A stretch of 64,000 bases of DNA. It comes from Pandoraea pnomenusa. Its GTDB lineage: Bacteria > Pseudomonadota > Gammaproteobacteria > Burkholderiales > Burkholderiaceae. Made by a program: the position numbers and the translations under genes. Shown here piece after piece: positions 44,680 through 53,121 of this stretch; the stretch's first letter is position 1; every line of letters starts with the position of its first letter. Where the stretch lies: NCBI RefSeq assembly GCF_000767615.3, contig NZ_CP009553.3, forward strand, positions 3,100,001 through 3,164,000. Reading direction: 5' to 3'. Under the pieces are notes generated by a model. The model saw only the letters and a program-made list of their open reading frames with translations. It was not told the origin of the DNA and made no database searches.

Positions 44680-45627
44680 ATGCAAGCCGTCATCTCCGCC
44701 GCATTGCCCGTGTTCGGCCTGATCCTTGTCGGCTATCTCTGCGCGCGTCGCGCATGGCTCGGCGACGCGGCACTCGACGCGCTCAATCGGTTTGTCGTCT
44801 ATCTCGCCCTGCCTGCCGTGCTGTTTCAGTCGATGGCGCAGATCACCTGGGCGGAACTGGTCAATCCCGGCTTTCTGGGCGCATTCGGCGGCGGCATGGC
44901 CGCAACGTTCGCGCTCTCGCTACTGCTCGACCGCACAGTGCGCGGGCGCCTGACCGACGCGAGCATCGAAGGCATGGGCGCGGCGTATCCCAATGCCGGT
45001 TTCATGGGACTGCCGCTTTGTCTCGTGGCCTTTGGTCCCGCCAGCGTTCCCGCAGTGGTCGTGGCCATGCTGCTCACCGCCACGGTGCTCTTCGCGATCT
45101 CCATCGCAATCATCGAGACGGATCTACAGGCCACGCCCGACTGGCGCCGCACGGCTGGCTTCGTCGCACGCGCGCTCGCGCGCAATCCGTTGGTCGTCTC
45201 GCCATTCGTCGGCATGGCCTTTGCGGCGCTCGGCCTGACGCTGCCGGCGCCGGTGCTGCACTTCACCACACTGCTCGGCGGCGCCGCCAGTCCCTGCGCA
45301 CTGGTGGCCATTGGCATGTTCCTCGCACAGCGTTCCGTCAAGGTTCGCGAGCCGCGCATCGCCCGCGCCGTAGGTCGCCTGGTCGGGCTAAAGCTCGTGT
45401 TTCAACCGGCTGTGACGGGCTTTCTTGCGTTTCGCGTGTTCGACCTGCCCCCGATCTGGGCGCACAGCGCGCTGCTGCTCTCTGCATTGCCGATCGGCAC
45501 CGGGCCGTTCATGCTGGCACAGCTGTATGGACGTGAAGCGGCTGTCGCGTCGCGGGCGATCCTCATCTCGACAGTGCTGTCGGTGGTAACGGTGTCGTTG
45601 CTGATCGGGTGGTTCAGTTTGCGCTAG
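44680..45627 (+). CDS. AEC-family transporter
   Basis: 315-residue membrane protein of the auxin-efflux-carrier family with about ten helices in two halves. ALPVFGLILVGYLCARRAWL begins it, with the conserved NRFVVYLALPAVLF (helix 2), an NAGFMGLPL motif near residue 115 and the second-half GMAFAALGLTLP. Bacterial members move malonate, other dicarboxylates or unknown substrates. It starts 2 bp after the GntR gene. Length matches the family (about 310). Confidence 0.85.
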   Translation: MQAVISAALPVFGLILVGYLCARRAWLGDAALDALNRFVVYLALPAVLFQSMAQITWAELVNPGFLGAFGGGMAATFALSLLLDRTVRGRLTDASIEGMGAAYPNAGFMGLPLCLVAFGPASVPAVVVAMLLTATVLFAISIAIIETDLQATPDWRRTAGFVARALARNPLVVSPFVGMAFAALGLTLPAPVLHFTTLLGGAASPCALVAIGMFLAQRSVKVREPRIARAVGRLVGLKLVFQPAVTGFLAFRVFDLPPIWAHSALLLSALPIGTGPFMLAQLYGREAAVASRAILISTVLSVVTVSLLIGWFSLR

Positions 45628-45726
45628 ACGTGTGCGTCAGTCGCGCATACGTCTATCGGCCCGATCGTTGCGCCACCCGGGAAGGTCCCCCTCGTACCAG
45701 CGAGATACCCGATCAATGCCGCCTCA

Positions 45727-45768
45727 GAGCACTCTGAGCACTCGGAGCACTCAGAGCACTCAGAGCAG
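45727..45768. repeat. 9-bp tandem repeat at 3' end of diguanylate cyclase gene
   Basis: Four full and one partial copies of GAGCACTCN. It crosses the stop codon of the leftward GGDEF gene (45760-45762): on that strand each unit reads NGAGTGCTC, and TGA appears in two units. Confidence 0.85.
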
Positions 45769-46821
45769 ACTGGCCGCGGGTGCCACGACCACGCGGTCGC
45801 GCCCGGAGCGTTTCGCGGCATAGAGTGCGGCGTCGGCAGCGCCGAGCAGCCGCATCGGCAACGTGTCGTGATCGGTCATGTCGCGCGGATGCACGCTGGC
45901 CAGACCGATGGAAATCGTCAGCGGCACCGGCGTGCCGCCATCGTCGGGCACTTCGAGTCGGGCGACGGCACGCCGCACGCGCTCGGCCACGGTGCCCGCC
46001 CAGTTCTGTTCCGTCTGCACGAGCAGCGCCGCGAACTCCTCACCGCCATATCTCGCGAGCGTATCCGTCACGCGCAATTGCGCCCGCATGCACGCGCTTG
46101 CGGCCCGCAAGGCGCGGTCGCCGGTGGCATGCCCATAGCTGTCATTGACACGCTTGAAGTGGTCGATATCGATCAGCAGGCAAGCGAGCGGCGCCCCATA
46201 GCGCGCGCCTCGCACGACCTCCTCACGAAGACGCTGATCGAAGTAGCGTCGGTTCGACAACCCGGTGAGCGGGTCCGTCAGGCCGATGCGCTTGAGTCGC
46301 TCGCGATTCCACATGTTCTCGAGGCACACCGCCACCACGGCACCGAAGCGCTCGATGAAATCGGTCGCCATCTCGGCGGTAAAGCGGCGCGCGTCGCGGC
46401 TGCCCAGGGCGATCACCCCGAGATGACGGCCATTGCGCGCGAGCGGCATGATCACCGCGCTTGCCGGAATGCGCGCCCCGAACAACGGCGCATGACGCTC
46501 GCGCGGTGCGCCGATCCAGAGCTGCCCATCGCCGCAGACGGCGGAAAACGTACCGGCATCCTGTGCAATGCACAGACCCGAATCGAGCGCGCGGATACCC
46601 TCGGCCGTGTCGATGAGGTCGCGCAGCGTGTCGTCGACCTCCGCGAGCATCAGGTGAACGCCGGAGAGGTCGAAATCGTGGCGCAGGCGATTGAGCACCA
46701 CTTCCAGGAACTGGCCGAAATCGGGCGCCCCCATGAGCGCCAGCTCGATGTCCTGAAAACGTTTTAGCGAGCGCTCATTGCGCTGGACGGTCGCCAGCAG
46801 CGATTGCAGTGCGTCGAGCAT
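45760..46821 (-). CDS. Diguanylate cyclase with N-terminal GAF/DUF484-like domain
   Basis: 353 residues. The N-terminal 165 residues resemble a DUF484/GAF sensory domain (FQDIELALMGAPDFGQFLEVVLNRL, quoted in part; PLARNGRHLGVIALGSRDARRF). A GGDEF domain follows at about 185-350: DPLTGLSNRRYFDQRL, LLIDIDHFKRVNDSYGH and the active-site loop RYGGEEF. An Arg-x-x-Asp inhibitory site is not clear. The start is uncertain: ATG at 46821 or GTG at 46842. No membrane segment. Its stop codon lies within a 9-bp tandem repeat, so repeat slippage could alter the C-terminus. Confidence 0.87.
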   Translation of the reverse strand: MLDALQSLLATVQRNERSLKRFQDIELALMGAPDFGQFLEVVLNRLRHDFDLSGVHLMLAEVDDTLRDLIDTAEGIRALDSGLCIAQDAGTFSAVCGDGQLWIGAPRERHAPLFGARIPASAVIMPLARNGRHLGVIALGSRDARRFTAEMATDFIERFGAVVAVCLENMWNRERLKRIGLTDPLTGLSNRRYFDQRLREEVVRGARYGAPLACLLIDIDHFKRVNDSYGHATGDRALRAASACMRAQLRVTDTLARYGGEEFAALLVQTEQNWAGTVAERVRRAVARLEVPDDGGTPVPLTISIGLASVHPRDMTDHDTLPMRLLGAADAALYAAKRSGRDRVVVAPAASLL

Positions 46822-47629
46822 CGGTGCCTGGTTGGTTGCCACGTAAGGTCTCGAAAGACACGCGGCACTTCGCGGCCGCCTAGCGTGCTTGCCCGGTATC
46901 TCGCACCTTGTGGGCCCGGCGTTGCGACGAACGCGCCGGAACAAGAGCGGGCCTCAGCGATCGTTTCGTCCGCCGGACCTGGGTCGAGGCCTCGATGGCG
47001 CCGTGTCGAAACGGCCGCCATGAGGCCGTTAACGGCAATCGCCGATCATTTTGTAGGGTGGACAGATCGAATTTTGCCGCCCCGAAATCAAGCTGTGGCG
47101 CGGTTTTCTTTACTCCTAGGGAAAATACTTAGTCAGCGTGCAATCAATGTGGCACCGCACCAAATTTCCATCGATCGATGTCATGTGCCGCGCGGCCGGT
47201 CGGACGACCCTCTCGACAAGCGAATATGGCGGCCCGGCATGCGCCGCCGCCTCCGCCCGCCACGCCAAAGTCCACACCGTCGCACAGGTCGCGACCGGCG
47301 ATCGCCGGTCGTCGCCACGCTCACGCTCGCTCCCGTATGAGGCAGCCATCGCGTGCAGTACGCCTCGGGATGACGTAACCGCGCTATAGTGGTTGGCGCA
47401 GGACGGCAGACGCTCGGACGTCGTCACGCTCCCCATTCGCTCGGACCGCATAACGCGGTGACACCTCCATGACACGCCGGCATGTCGGCGCACACGTTGC
47501 GCCTACGCCACAAGACATGCGCCCGGAATCCTTTTCCGGCGCGGTCTTCTGGGTCTCGTTTTTCTGCATCCCCGGTTCTCAACTCAATCGATGCGCTTCC
47601 CGCCAAGCAGGAATGCGAGGTACGGCGGC
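46822..47629. other. Long intergenic stretch (about 800 bp), no gene recognised
   Basis: Several short open frames exist, but none has both a start signal and protein-like composition. Near 47100-47160 there is an AT-richer part. A 20-bp perfect palindrome (CGACCGGCGA and its complement) lies at 47292-47311. The stretch may hold an unrecognised regulatory RNA or decayed DNA. Confidence 0.45.
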
Positions 47630-48154
47630 ATGACGACGACTCGCATTCTGGGTGCGACGATGCAGGACGTCGCCGACATTGCCGCGCTGCATGCCAGCAG
47701 TTGGTACGCCACATACGCACATGCGCTTCCCGCTGAACCTATGCGCATGCAGCTGCAACAGGAACACGCTGCGTTGTGGCGCGAGCGGCTACTGCGTGCC
47801 GATGACCCCGCGTTGCGTATATGGAAAGCCTGTCCCGATACCGACAACGGACCGTTGGCGGGCTTCGTGTGCGCCCTGTCGGGCACGGACGGCATCCTGC
47901 TCGACAACCTTCACGTGGCGGCCGCCTGGCAGGGACAAGGCATCGGCCGCGCCCTCTTCCACCGCGTGCGGGACTGGGCGTTTGCGCTCGATCCGCACAC
48001 CTCGCTGTATTTGTGGGTCCTGGCGGGAAACGTGCGAGCGCGCCGCTTCTACGAGCGGCTCGGCGGCATCGCCGGTGCGGTACACCCGATTGCGGTGTCG
48101 CCTGGTATCGAAGTCCCGGCGTTACGCTATGTATGGCTTGCGGAGATGCCATAA
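47630..48154 (+). CDS. GNAT-family N-acetyltransferase
   Basis: 174 residues. The acetyl-CoA-binding motif A is HVAAAWQGQGIGRALFHRV; motif B region is LYLWVLAGNVRARRFYERLGG. DVADIAALHASSWYATYAHALP is typical of the family's N-terminal strand-helix. The substrate is unknown. The ATG at 47630 follows GAGGTACGGCGG; an ATG at 47591 is also in frame. Single gene. Confidence 0.85.
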   Translation: MTTTRILGATMQDVADIAALHASSWYATYAHALPAEPMRMQLQQEHAALWRERLLRADDPALRIWKACPDTDNGPLAGFVCALSGTDGILLDNLHVAAAWQGQGIGRALFHRVRDWAFALDPHTSLYLWVLAGNVRARRFYERLGGIAGAVHPIAVSPGIEVPALRYVWLAEMP

Positions 48155-48469
48155 CTACCCCTCACAGATATGAGAGGATCGGTAAGTGACCCGGCCGGTC
48201 GTCCGTTAATGGAACACGCATGTCGCATCGCAGCGAAAGCGGTAGGGAAACTGGCTGGAAACTGGCGTGGATCAACAATCCAAAAGTTTCCCTGCTTGAC
48301 ACCTTCCAGCCTTTCCCGTAAAAAAACGGGTGCATGAACGTTGTATGGCGAGTCTTGTGTTCATCTAATGTCGCCCTCTGCGTCACCTCGGTTGTACCTG
48401 ATCAGCTTTAATGTCATGCGCTCGCTGAGCTTCTCGCTCGCTCATTTGAAAACTTTAAGGATTTAAGAA
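48155..48469. other. Upstream region and leader of the cold-shock gene
   Basis: Holds the promoter at 48296-48324 and an approximately 140-nt transcribed leader before the ATG. The leader includes a short hairpin just after the -10 (CCCGT-AAAAAA-ACGGG, 48315-48330). Confidence 0.6.
48296..48324 (+). promoter_or_regulatory. Sigma-70 promoter of cold-shock gene
   Basis: TTGACA (48296-48301) and TAAAAA (48319-48324) with a 17-bp spacer. Transcription from about 48331 gives the long leader usual for cspA-type genes. Confidence 0.6.
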
Positions 48470-48673
48470 ATGGCAACTGGTACCGTCAAGTGGTTCAACG
48501 ACGCCAAGGGTTTTGGTTTTATTACGCCGGACGAAGGTGGTGAAGATCTCTTCGCCCACTTCTCGGAAATCCAGGCAAAGGGCTTCAAGTCGCTGCAGGA
48601 AAACCAGAAGGTCAGCTTCGAAGTGAAGGATGGTCCGAAGGGTCGCCAAGCCAGCCAGATCACGCCGCTGTAA
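48470..48673 (+). CDS. Cold-shock protein, CspA family
   Basis: 67 residues, a single OB-fold. RNP1 is KGFGFITP and RNP2 is DLFAHFSEI; the N-terminal [13 protein letters not shown] is nearly invariant in the family. Binds single-stranded RNA and DNA and acts as an RNA chaperone. The ATG at 48470 follows TAAGGATTTAAGAA. A strong terminator follows at 48746-48773. Which paralogue it is cannot be told. Confidence 0.95.
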   Translation: MATGTVKWFNDAKGFGFITPDEGGEDLFAHFSEIQAKGFKSLQENQKVSFEVKDGPKGRQASQITPL

Positions 48674-48745
48674 GCGACGCATTCGCTGCCGATCGCGCAA
48701 GCGGTCGATGCGACTCGGGCAACGCGTCAACGCCTGCCCGAACCG

Positions 48746-48773
48746 AAAACCCCGCTAATGCGGGGTTTTTTCG
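48746..48773 (+). terminator. Terminator after cold-shock gene
   Basis: AAAACCCCGC-TAAT-GCGGGGTTTTTT, then TCG. Confidence 0.93.
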
Positions 48774-48815
48774 TTATTGCAGGTATGCTGAACGTTTCCG
48801 TCAGGAGGTGATGCG

Positions 48816-49811
48816 ATGGGTTTGTTGATCGACGGCGAGTGGCACACCGACTGGTATGACACCCGCGCCACCGGCGGCCGCTTCGAGCGCCGCCCCGCGA
48901 CGTTCCGTCATTGGGTGACGCCCGACGGCGCTCCCGGCCCCAGCGGCGACGGCGGCTTCGCCGCGCGGCGTGGCCGCTACCTGCTTTACGTGAGTTACGC
49001 CTGCCCCTGGGCGCACCGCACGCTCATCATGCGTGCCCTGAAAGGCCTTCAGGACATGGTGCCTGTCGCGGTCGTCAACTGGCTGATGCTCGACGACGGC
49101 TGGACCTTCAAGCCCGGGCCGAACGTGACCGGCGATCCCGTAGGCGACGCCGCGTTCCTGCGCGACGTCTATCTTGCCGCCGACAGGCGCTTCACCGGCC
49201 GCGTGACCGTGCCGGTGCTCTGGGACACCGAACGAAGCACCATCGTGAGCAACGAGTCGTCCGAGATCCTGCGCATGTTCAACAGCGCCTTCGACGGACT
49301 CGGCGCAATCCCCGGCGACTACTATCCGCTGGCCCAGCGCGAGGAGATCGACGCGCTGAACACGCGTATCTACGACACGGTCAACAACGGCGTGTACAAG
49401 GCCGGATTTGCGACCACCCAGGCGGCCTACGAGGAAGCCGTCACGCCGCTGTTCGACACTCTCGACATGCTCGACGCGCGTCTGGCCACCCGCCGATTTC
49501 TCACCGGCGAGCGCATGACCGAAGCGGACATCCGACTCTTCACCACACTGATTCGCTTCGACGCCGTCTACGTCGGTCACTTCAAGTGCAACGTGCGTCG
49601 CATCGTCGACTATCCGAACCTGTACGCCTATACGCGCGACATCTATCAGCAACGCGGCGTTGCCGCGACGGTGAATTTCCAGCACATCAAGGGGCATTAC
49701 TACGAGAGCCACCGCACGATCAATCCGACCGGCATCGAACCGCTCGGCCCACGACTGGATTTCGACACCCCGCACGGTCGAGGGCAGATGATCACGCTGC
49801 AGCAGCCCTGA
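48816..49811 (+). CDS. Glutathionyl-hydroquinone reductase (Xi-class GST)
   Basis: 331 residues. The thioredoxin-fold domain has the catalytic cysteine in YVSYACPWAHRTLI, the family signature, with VPVLWDTERSTIVSNESSEILRMFN forming the glutathione site (in parts). The helical C-domain has the Xi-class ending (FQHIKGHYYESHRTINPTGIEPLGP, in parts). Such enzymes (YqjG, PcpF) remove glutathione from glutathionyl-hydroquinones formed during quinone detoxification. GGAGGTG lies before the ATG. Single gene; no aromatic-degradation genes adjoin it. Confidence 0.92.
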   Translation: MGLLIDGEWHTDWYDTRATGGRFERRPATFRHWVTPDGAPGPSGDGGFAARRGRYLLYVSYACPWAHRTLIMRALKGLQDMVPVAVVNWLMLDDGWTFKPGPNVTGDPVGDAAFLRDVYLAADRRFTGRVTVPVLWDTERSTIVSNESSEILRMFNSAFDGLGAIPGDYYPLAQREEIDALNTRIYDTVNNGVYKAGFATTQAAYEEAVTPLFDTLDMLDARLATRRFLTGERMTEADIRLFTTLIRFDAVYVGHFKCNVRRIVDYPNLYAYTRDIYQQRGVAATVNFQHIKGHYYESHRTINPTGIEPLGPRLDFDTPHGRGQMITLQQP

Positions 49812-49971
49812 GACGTGGCACCACTCCATCGTTGTTCGGCAAATGGCGGAACGAAGCCCTTGCGACGTGGCGAATCAACGCGATGGTGAAACGACAAAGC
49901 GGGCGTGGTGGGCCGATGCCCACCACGCCCCCTTTGTCCCTGCGCTCGAACGTCGCAGCCGCGCGGAAGCG

Positions 49972-51174
49972 TCAGACCGCCCGCGGCTTGACCCGGCTGG
50001 CCGCCTCGACGGCATGACTGCGCGCCACGTCGAGATTGTCGTCATACGCGAGCGCCACGCCCATGCGGCGCTTGACGAAGCTCTCCGGCTTGCCGAAGAG
50101 GCGAATGTCCGTGCGCGGCACCTGCAGGGCGCGCTCGACGTCGTCGAACACAATGCCCTTCGCGTCCACGCCGCCGTAGATCACGGCGCTCGCACCCGGC
50201 GTTTTGAGCGTGGTGTCGACGGGCAGGCCCAGAATCGCGCGCGCATGCAACTCGAACTCGTTCTGCCATTGCGTGATCATCGTGACCATGCCGGTGTCGT
50301 GCGGACGCGGGCTCACTTCGCTGAACCACACCTCGTCGCCCTTCACGAACAGTTCCACACCGAAGATGCCCTGTCCGCCAAGATTGTTCGTGACCTCGCG
50401 TGCAATGTGCCGCGCACGCTCGAGCGCCACGGACGACATCGGGTGCGGCTGCCAGCTCTCGACATAATCGCCGCTCACCTGCTTGTGGCCGATCGGCGCG
50501 CAGAAGTGCGTTTCGACCTGTGCGTCCATGCCCCGGGCCCGCACCGTCAGCAGCGTGATTTCGTAGTCGAAATCGATGAAGCCCTCCACGATGATGCGGC
50601 CGTGGCTCACACGGCCGCCGGCCATCGCGTAATCCCAGGCCGCCTTGACATCGGCGGGGCCGTCGATCTTGCTCTGCCCCTTGCCGGAGCTGCTCATCAC
50701 CGGCTTGACGATGCACGGATAGCCGATGCCGCCATCGATGGCCGCCTGCAACTGTTCGAGCGAATCACAGAACTGGTACGGGCTCGTCGGCAGGCCGAGC
50801 GTTTCGGCGGCCAGGCGGCGGATGCCTTCGCGATCCATCGTCAGGCGTGCGGCGCGCGCCGTCGGGATCACGCGCACCACGCCGTCGGCCTCGAACGCTT
50901 CGAGCATCGGCGTGGCAATCGCCTCGATCTCGGGCACGACCAGGTCGGGCTTTTCCGCCTCGATCAACGCCTTGAGCTGCTCCGGGTCGGTCATCGCAAT
51001 GGTGCGCGAATGATGTGCGACCTGCTGACCCGGCGCGTTTTCGTAGCGATCGACGGCAATCGTCTCGACGCCCAGTCGCTGCAGCGCGATCAACACTTCG
51101 CGGCCAAGTTCGCCAGCGCCCAACAGCATGACTTTCGTCGCGCTCGGCGACAACGGGGTTCCGATAGTGGTCAT
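49972..51174 (-). CDS. purT: Formate-dependent phosphoribosylglycinamide formyltransferase
   Basis: 400 residues; an ATP-grasp enzyme that makes formyl-GAR from GAR, formate and ATP in purine synthesis, as an alternative to PurN. The N-terminal fold has [24 protein letters not shown]-grasp motifs are [44 protein letters not shown] (in parts) and [17 protein letters not shown]. Length matches E. coli PurT (392). The ATG at 51174 (MTTIGTPLS) fits the family. Convergent with the GST gene; the TetR gene lies about 190 bp upstream on the same strand. Confidence 0.96.
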   Translation of the reverse strand: MTTIGTPLSPSATKVMLLGAGELGREVLIALQRLGVETIAVDRYENAPGQQVAHHSRTIAMTDPEQLKALIEAEKPDLVVPEIEAIATPMLEAFEADGVVRVIPTARAARLTMDREGIRRLAAETLGLPTSPYQFCDSLEQLQAAIDGGIGYPCIVKPVMSSSGKGQSKIDGPADVKAAWDYAMAGGRVSHGRIIVEGFIDFDYEITLLTVRARGMDAQVETHFCAPIGHKQVSGDYVESWQPHPMSSVALERARHIAREVTNNLGGQGIFGVELFVKGDEVWFSEVSPRPHDTGMVTMITQWQNEFELHARAILGLPVDTTLKTPGASAVIYGGVDAKGIVFDDVERALQVPRTDIRLFGKPESFVKRRMGVALAYDDNLDVARSHAVEAASRVKPRAV

Positions 51175-51367
51175 GTCCGACCTTTGAAGAGTGAGAAATT
51201 CGGGGCGGCGACGCACGCGGGCGTCGCTCGCAAAAAGCGTATTGTAGCGAGCATGCGTGGCCGTGCGTTCGTATGCGCTCGCGCAGAGCCGGACATTGGC
51301 GAAGCGCGCGGCGACGACACGCCCGGTGAGACGATGTCGCCGCCAGCACCACGCGGCAGCCGCGGCA

Positions 51368-52048
51368 TCACTCGGACGCGCCGAGGGCACCGCGCAGCAC
51401 GCGGCGGCACGCCGCCACCATGCAGGCTTCGCTGTCCTGGTAGCCCATGAGCACCCACGCGATGCCCGCGTTGGTCATGGCGCCCACGAGTGCGAGGCCG
51501 ACGATGCGCGCCTGCGCCTGCGCCGCCTCGTCCGAAGGCGGCGGCGCCACCGCCATGCCGAGAATCAGCCGGGCGAATTCGAAGATGTAGCGTTGATAGG
51601 TCAGATCGGTCTCGGCACTCACGCCCATGACTTCGAGCAACACCACCCGGGCCGCATGCGGTTGCCGCAGGAACGCAAAGAAGGCGCGCAGACCGGCGTC
51701 GAGCCGTGCATCGAGCGTCGGCGCGCTCGCGGCCACCGCCGTCCGCAAGTGCGTGAGCAGGGCCTGCGCGTGATGCGCGTACGTCGCCCGCAACAGATGC
51801 TCCATGTTTTCGAACGCCGCATAGAAGTACCGGTCGTTGAGCTTCGCCAGCCGACATACCGAACGTACCGTCGCACGACGAAACCCCACGGTGCCGAAGA
51901 CTTCCGTCGCCGCGTCGATCAGCGCGGCGCGTCGCGCCTGTTCCCGCTGCGCCTGCGCCACGCCGCCATAGCGCCGCCCTCCGGCCTTGACCGGACGCGG
52001 CGCAACGTCCCCCGATTCGAGTCCTTGTTCCATTTCGCTATTTGACAT
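51368..52048 (-). CDS. TetR-family regulator
   Basis: 226 residues with a 35-residue basic N-tail, then the TetR helix-turn-helix ([47 protein letters not shown], in parts) and a divergent helical ligand domain. Divergent from the SDR/monooxygenase/hydrolase operon, and likely its repressor. An inverted TGGTG/CACCA pair lies between them. ATG at 52048; a GTG one codon earlier is possible. Confidence 0.87.
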   Translation of the reverse strand: MSNSEMEQGLESGDVAPRPVKAGGRRYGGVAQAQREQARRAALIDAATEVFGTVGFRRATVRSVCRLAKLNDRYFYAAFENMEHLLRATYAHHAQALLTHLRTAVAASAPTLDARLDAGLRAFFAFLRQPHAARVVLLEVMGVSAETDLTYQRYIFEFARLILGMAVAPPPSDEAAQAQARIVGLALVGAMTNAGIAWVLMGYQDSEACMVAACRRVLRGALGASE

Positions 52049-52069
52049 CACCCTGACCGAAAACTAAAG

Positions 52070-52087
52070 TGGTGACACACAACACCA
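52070..52087. promoter_or_regulatory. Putative TetR operator
   Basis: TGGTG, 8 bp, CACCA in the divergent gap between the TetR gene and its target operon, 22 bp from the TetR start. Confidence 0.5.
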
Positions 52088-52174
52088 AATTATAGACCCC
52101 ACGGTCGATACTTCCCGGGCGCGACCGCGCGGGGATCAGCGGCACACCGGGTTGCCCCGACAGGAGACGGCACG

Positions 52175-53089
52175 ATGAAGACGTTCGCGGACAAGGTCGC
52201 GGCCATTACCGGCGCCGGTTCCGGCATGGGGCGCTCGCTGGCGCTGGCACTGGCGCGTCACGGGGCGCATCTCGCCCTGTCCGACATCGACGAGGCCGGT
52301 CTCGCGGCCACCGTCGCCGCTTGCCGGGACTTCGGCGTACGCGTGACATCGCAACGGCTCGACGTGGCCGAGCGCGACGCGGTCTTCGCCTGGGCTGCGC
52401 GGAGTGCGGCGGCGCACGGCAAAATTCATCTGCTCTTCAACAACGCCGGGGTCTCATTGTCCGTTCCGGTGGCCACGGCCAGGCTCGAGGACATCGAGTG
52501 GCTGATGAACATCAACTTCTGGGGCGTGGTGCACGGCACGCAAGCGTTTCTCCCCTATCTCACGGCATCCGGCGAAGGCCATCTCGTGAACACGTCGAGT
52601 CTGTTCGGTATCATCGCGATGCCCACGCAGTCGGCCTATAACGCGAGCAAATTCGCGGTGCGCGGATTTACCGAGGCGCTGCGCATGGAGCTCGACCTCA
52701 TGCACTCCCCTGTGTCCTGCACATGCGTGCATCCCGGGGGAGTTGCCACCAACATCGTGCAAACCTCCCGCATCGACGACAGCATTGCCGCCCTTACCGG
52801 CCTCGATGCACAAACGCACCGCCGACGTGCGAACCGTCTGATCGACGTGACGAGTGCCGATGCGGCGGCCAACCAGATCCTCGCAGGGGTGCGGCGCAAC
52901 GCCCGGCGCGTGCTCGTGGGCGCCGACGCCCGCCGCGTCGACAAGCTCGCGCGCCTGCTCGGCGCCGGCTATCAGGCTGTCGTCGTGTGGCTGTACCGCC
53001 GCACCGCAATGTCGCGCACTTCGCGCCTCCCGCACGAGCACCCCACCGCGGGGACGGACGCGACAACCCGCTCCACGGCGGCAGAATAA
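52175..53089 (+). CDS. SDR-family oxidoreductase
   Basis: 304 residues. TGAGSGMGRSLAL is the cofactor site, NNAGVSLS and NTSSLFGIIAMPTQSAYNASKFAVRGF (Ser, Tyr, Lys; in parts) the active site. A C-terminal extension beyond residue 250 ends in a hydrophobic stretch (AGYQAVVVWLYRR), perhaps a membrane anchor. First gene of the TetR-divergent operon; AGGAG precedes the ATG. Together with the monooxygenase it may oxidise an alcohol to a ketone before Baeyer-Villiger insertion, as in bacterial ketone and cyclic-alcohol pathways; this is inference. Confidence 0.85.
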   Translation: MKTFADKVAAITGAGSGMGRSLALALARHGAHLALSDIDEAGLAATVAACRDFGVRVTSQRLDVAERDAVFAWAARSAAAHGKIHLLFNNAGVSLSVPVATARLEDIEWLMNINFWGVVHGTQAFLPYLTASGEGHLVNTSSLFGIIAMPTQSAYNASKFAVRGFTEALRMELDLMHSPVSCTCVHPGGVATNIVQTSRIDDSIAALTGLDAQTHRRRANRLIDVTSADAAANQILAGVRRNARRVLVGADARRVDKLARLLGAGYQAVVVWLYRRTAMSRTSRLPHEHPTAGTDATTRSTAAE

Positions 53090-53121
53090 CGCCATCCCCC
53101 CGATGGCCGGAGACCCCTTTC

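Noticed and set aside
45624..45821. Short leftward frame with Cys-Ser-Glu repeats
   Set aside because: The repeat is the 9-bp tandem DNA repeat read in another frame; the frame overlaps the GGDEF gene end and has no ribosome site.
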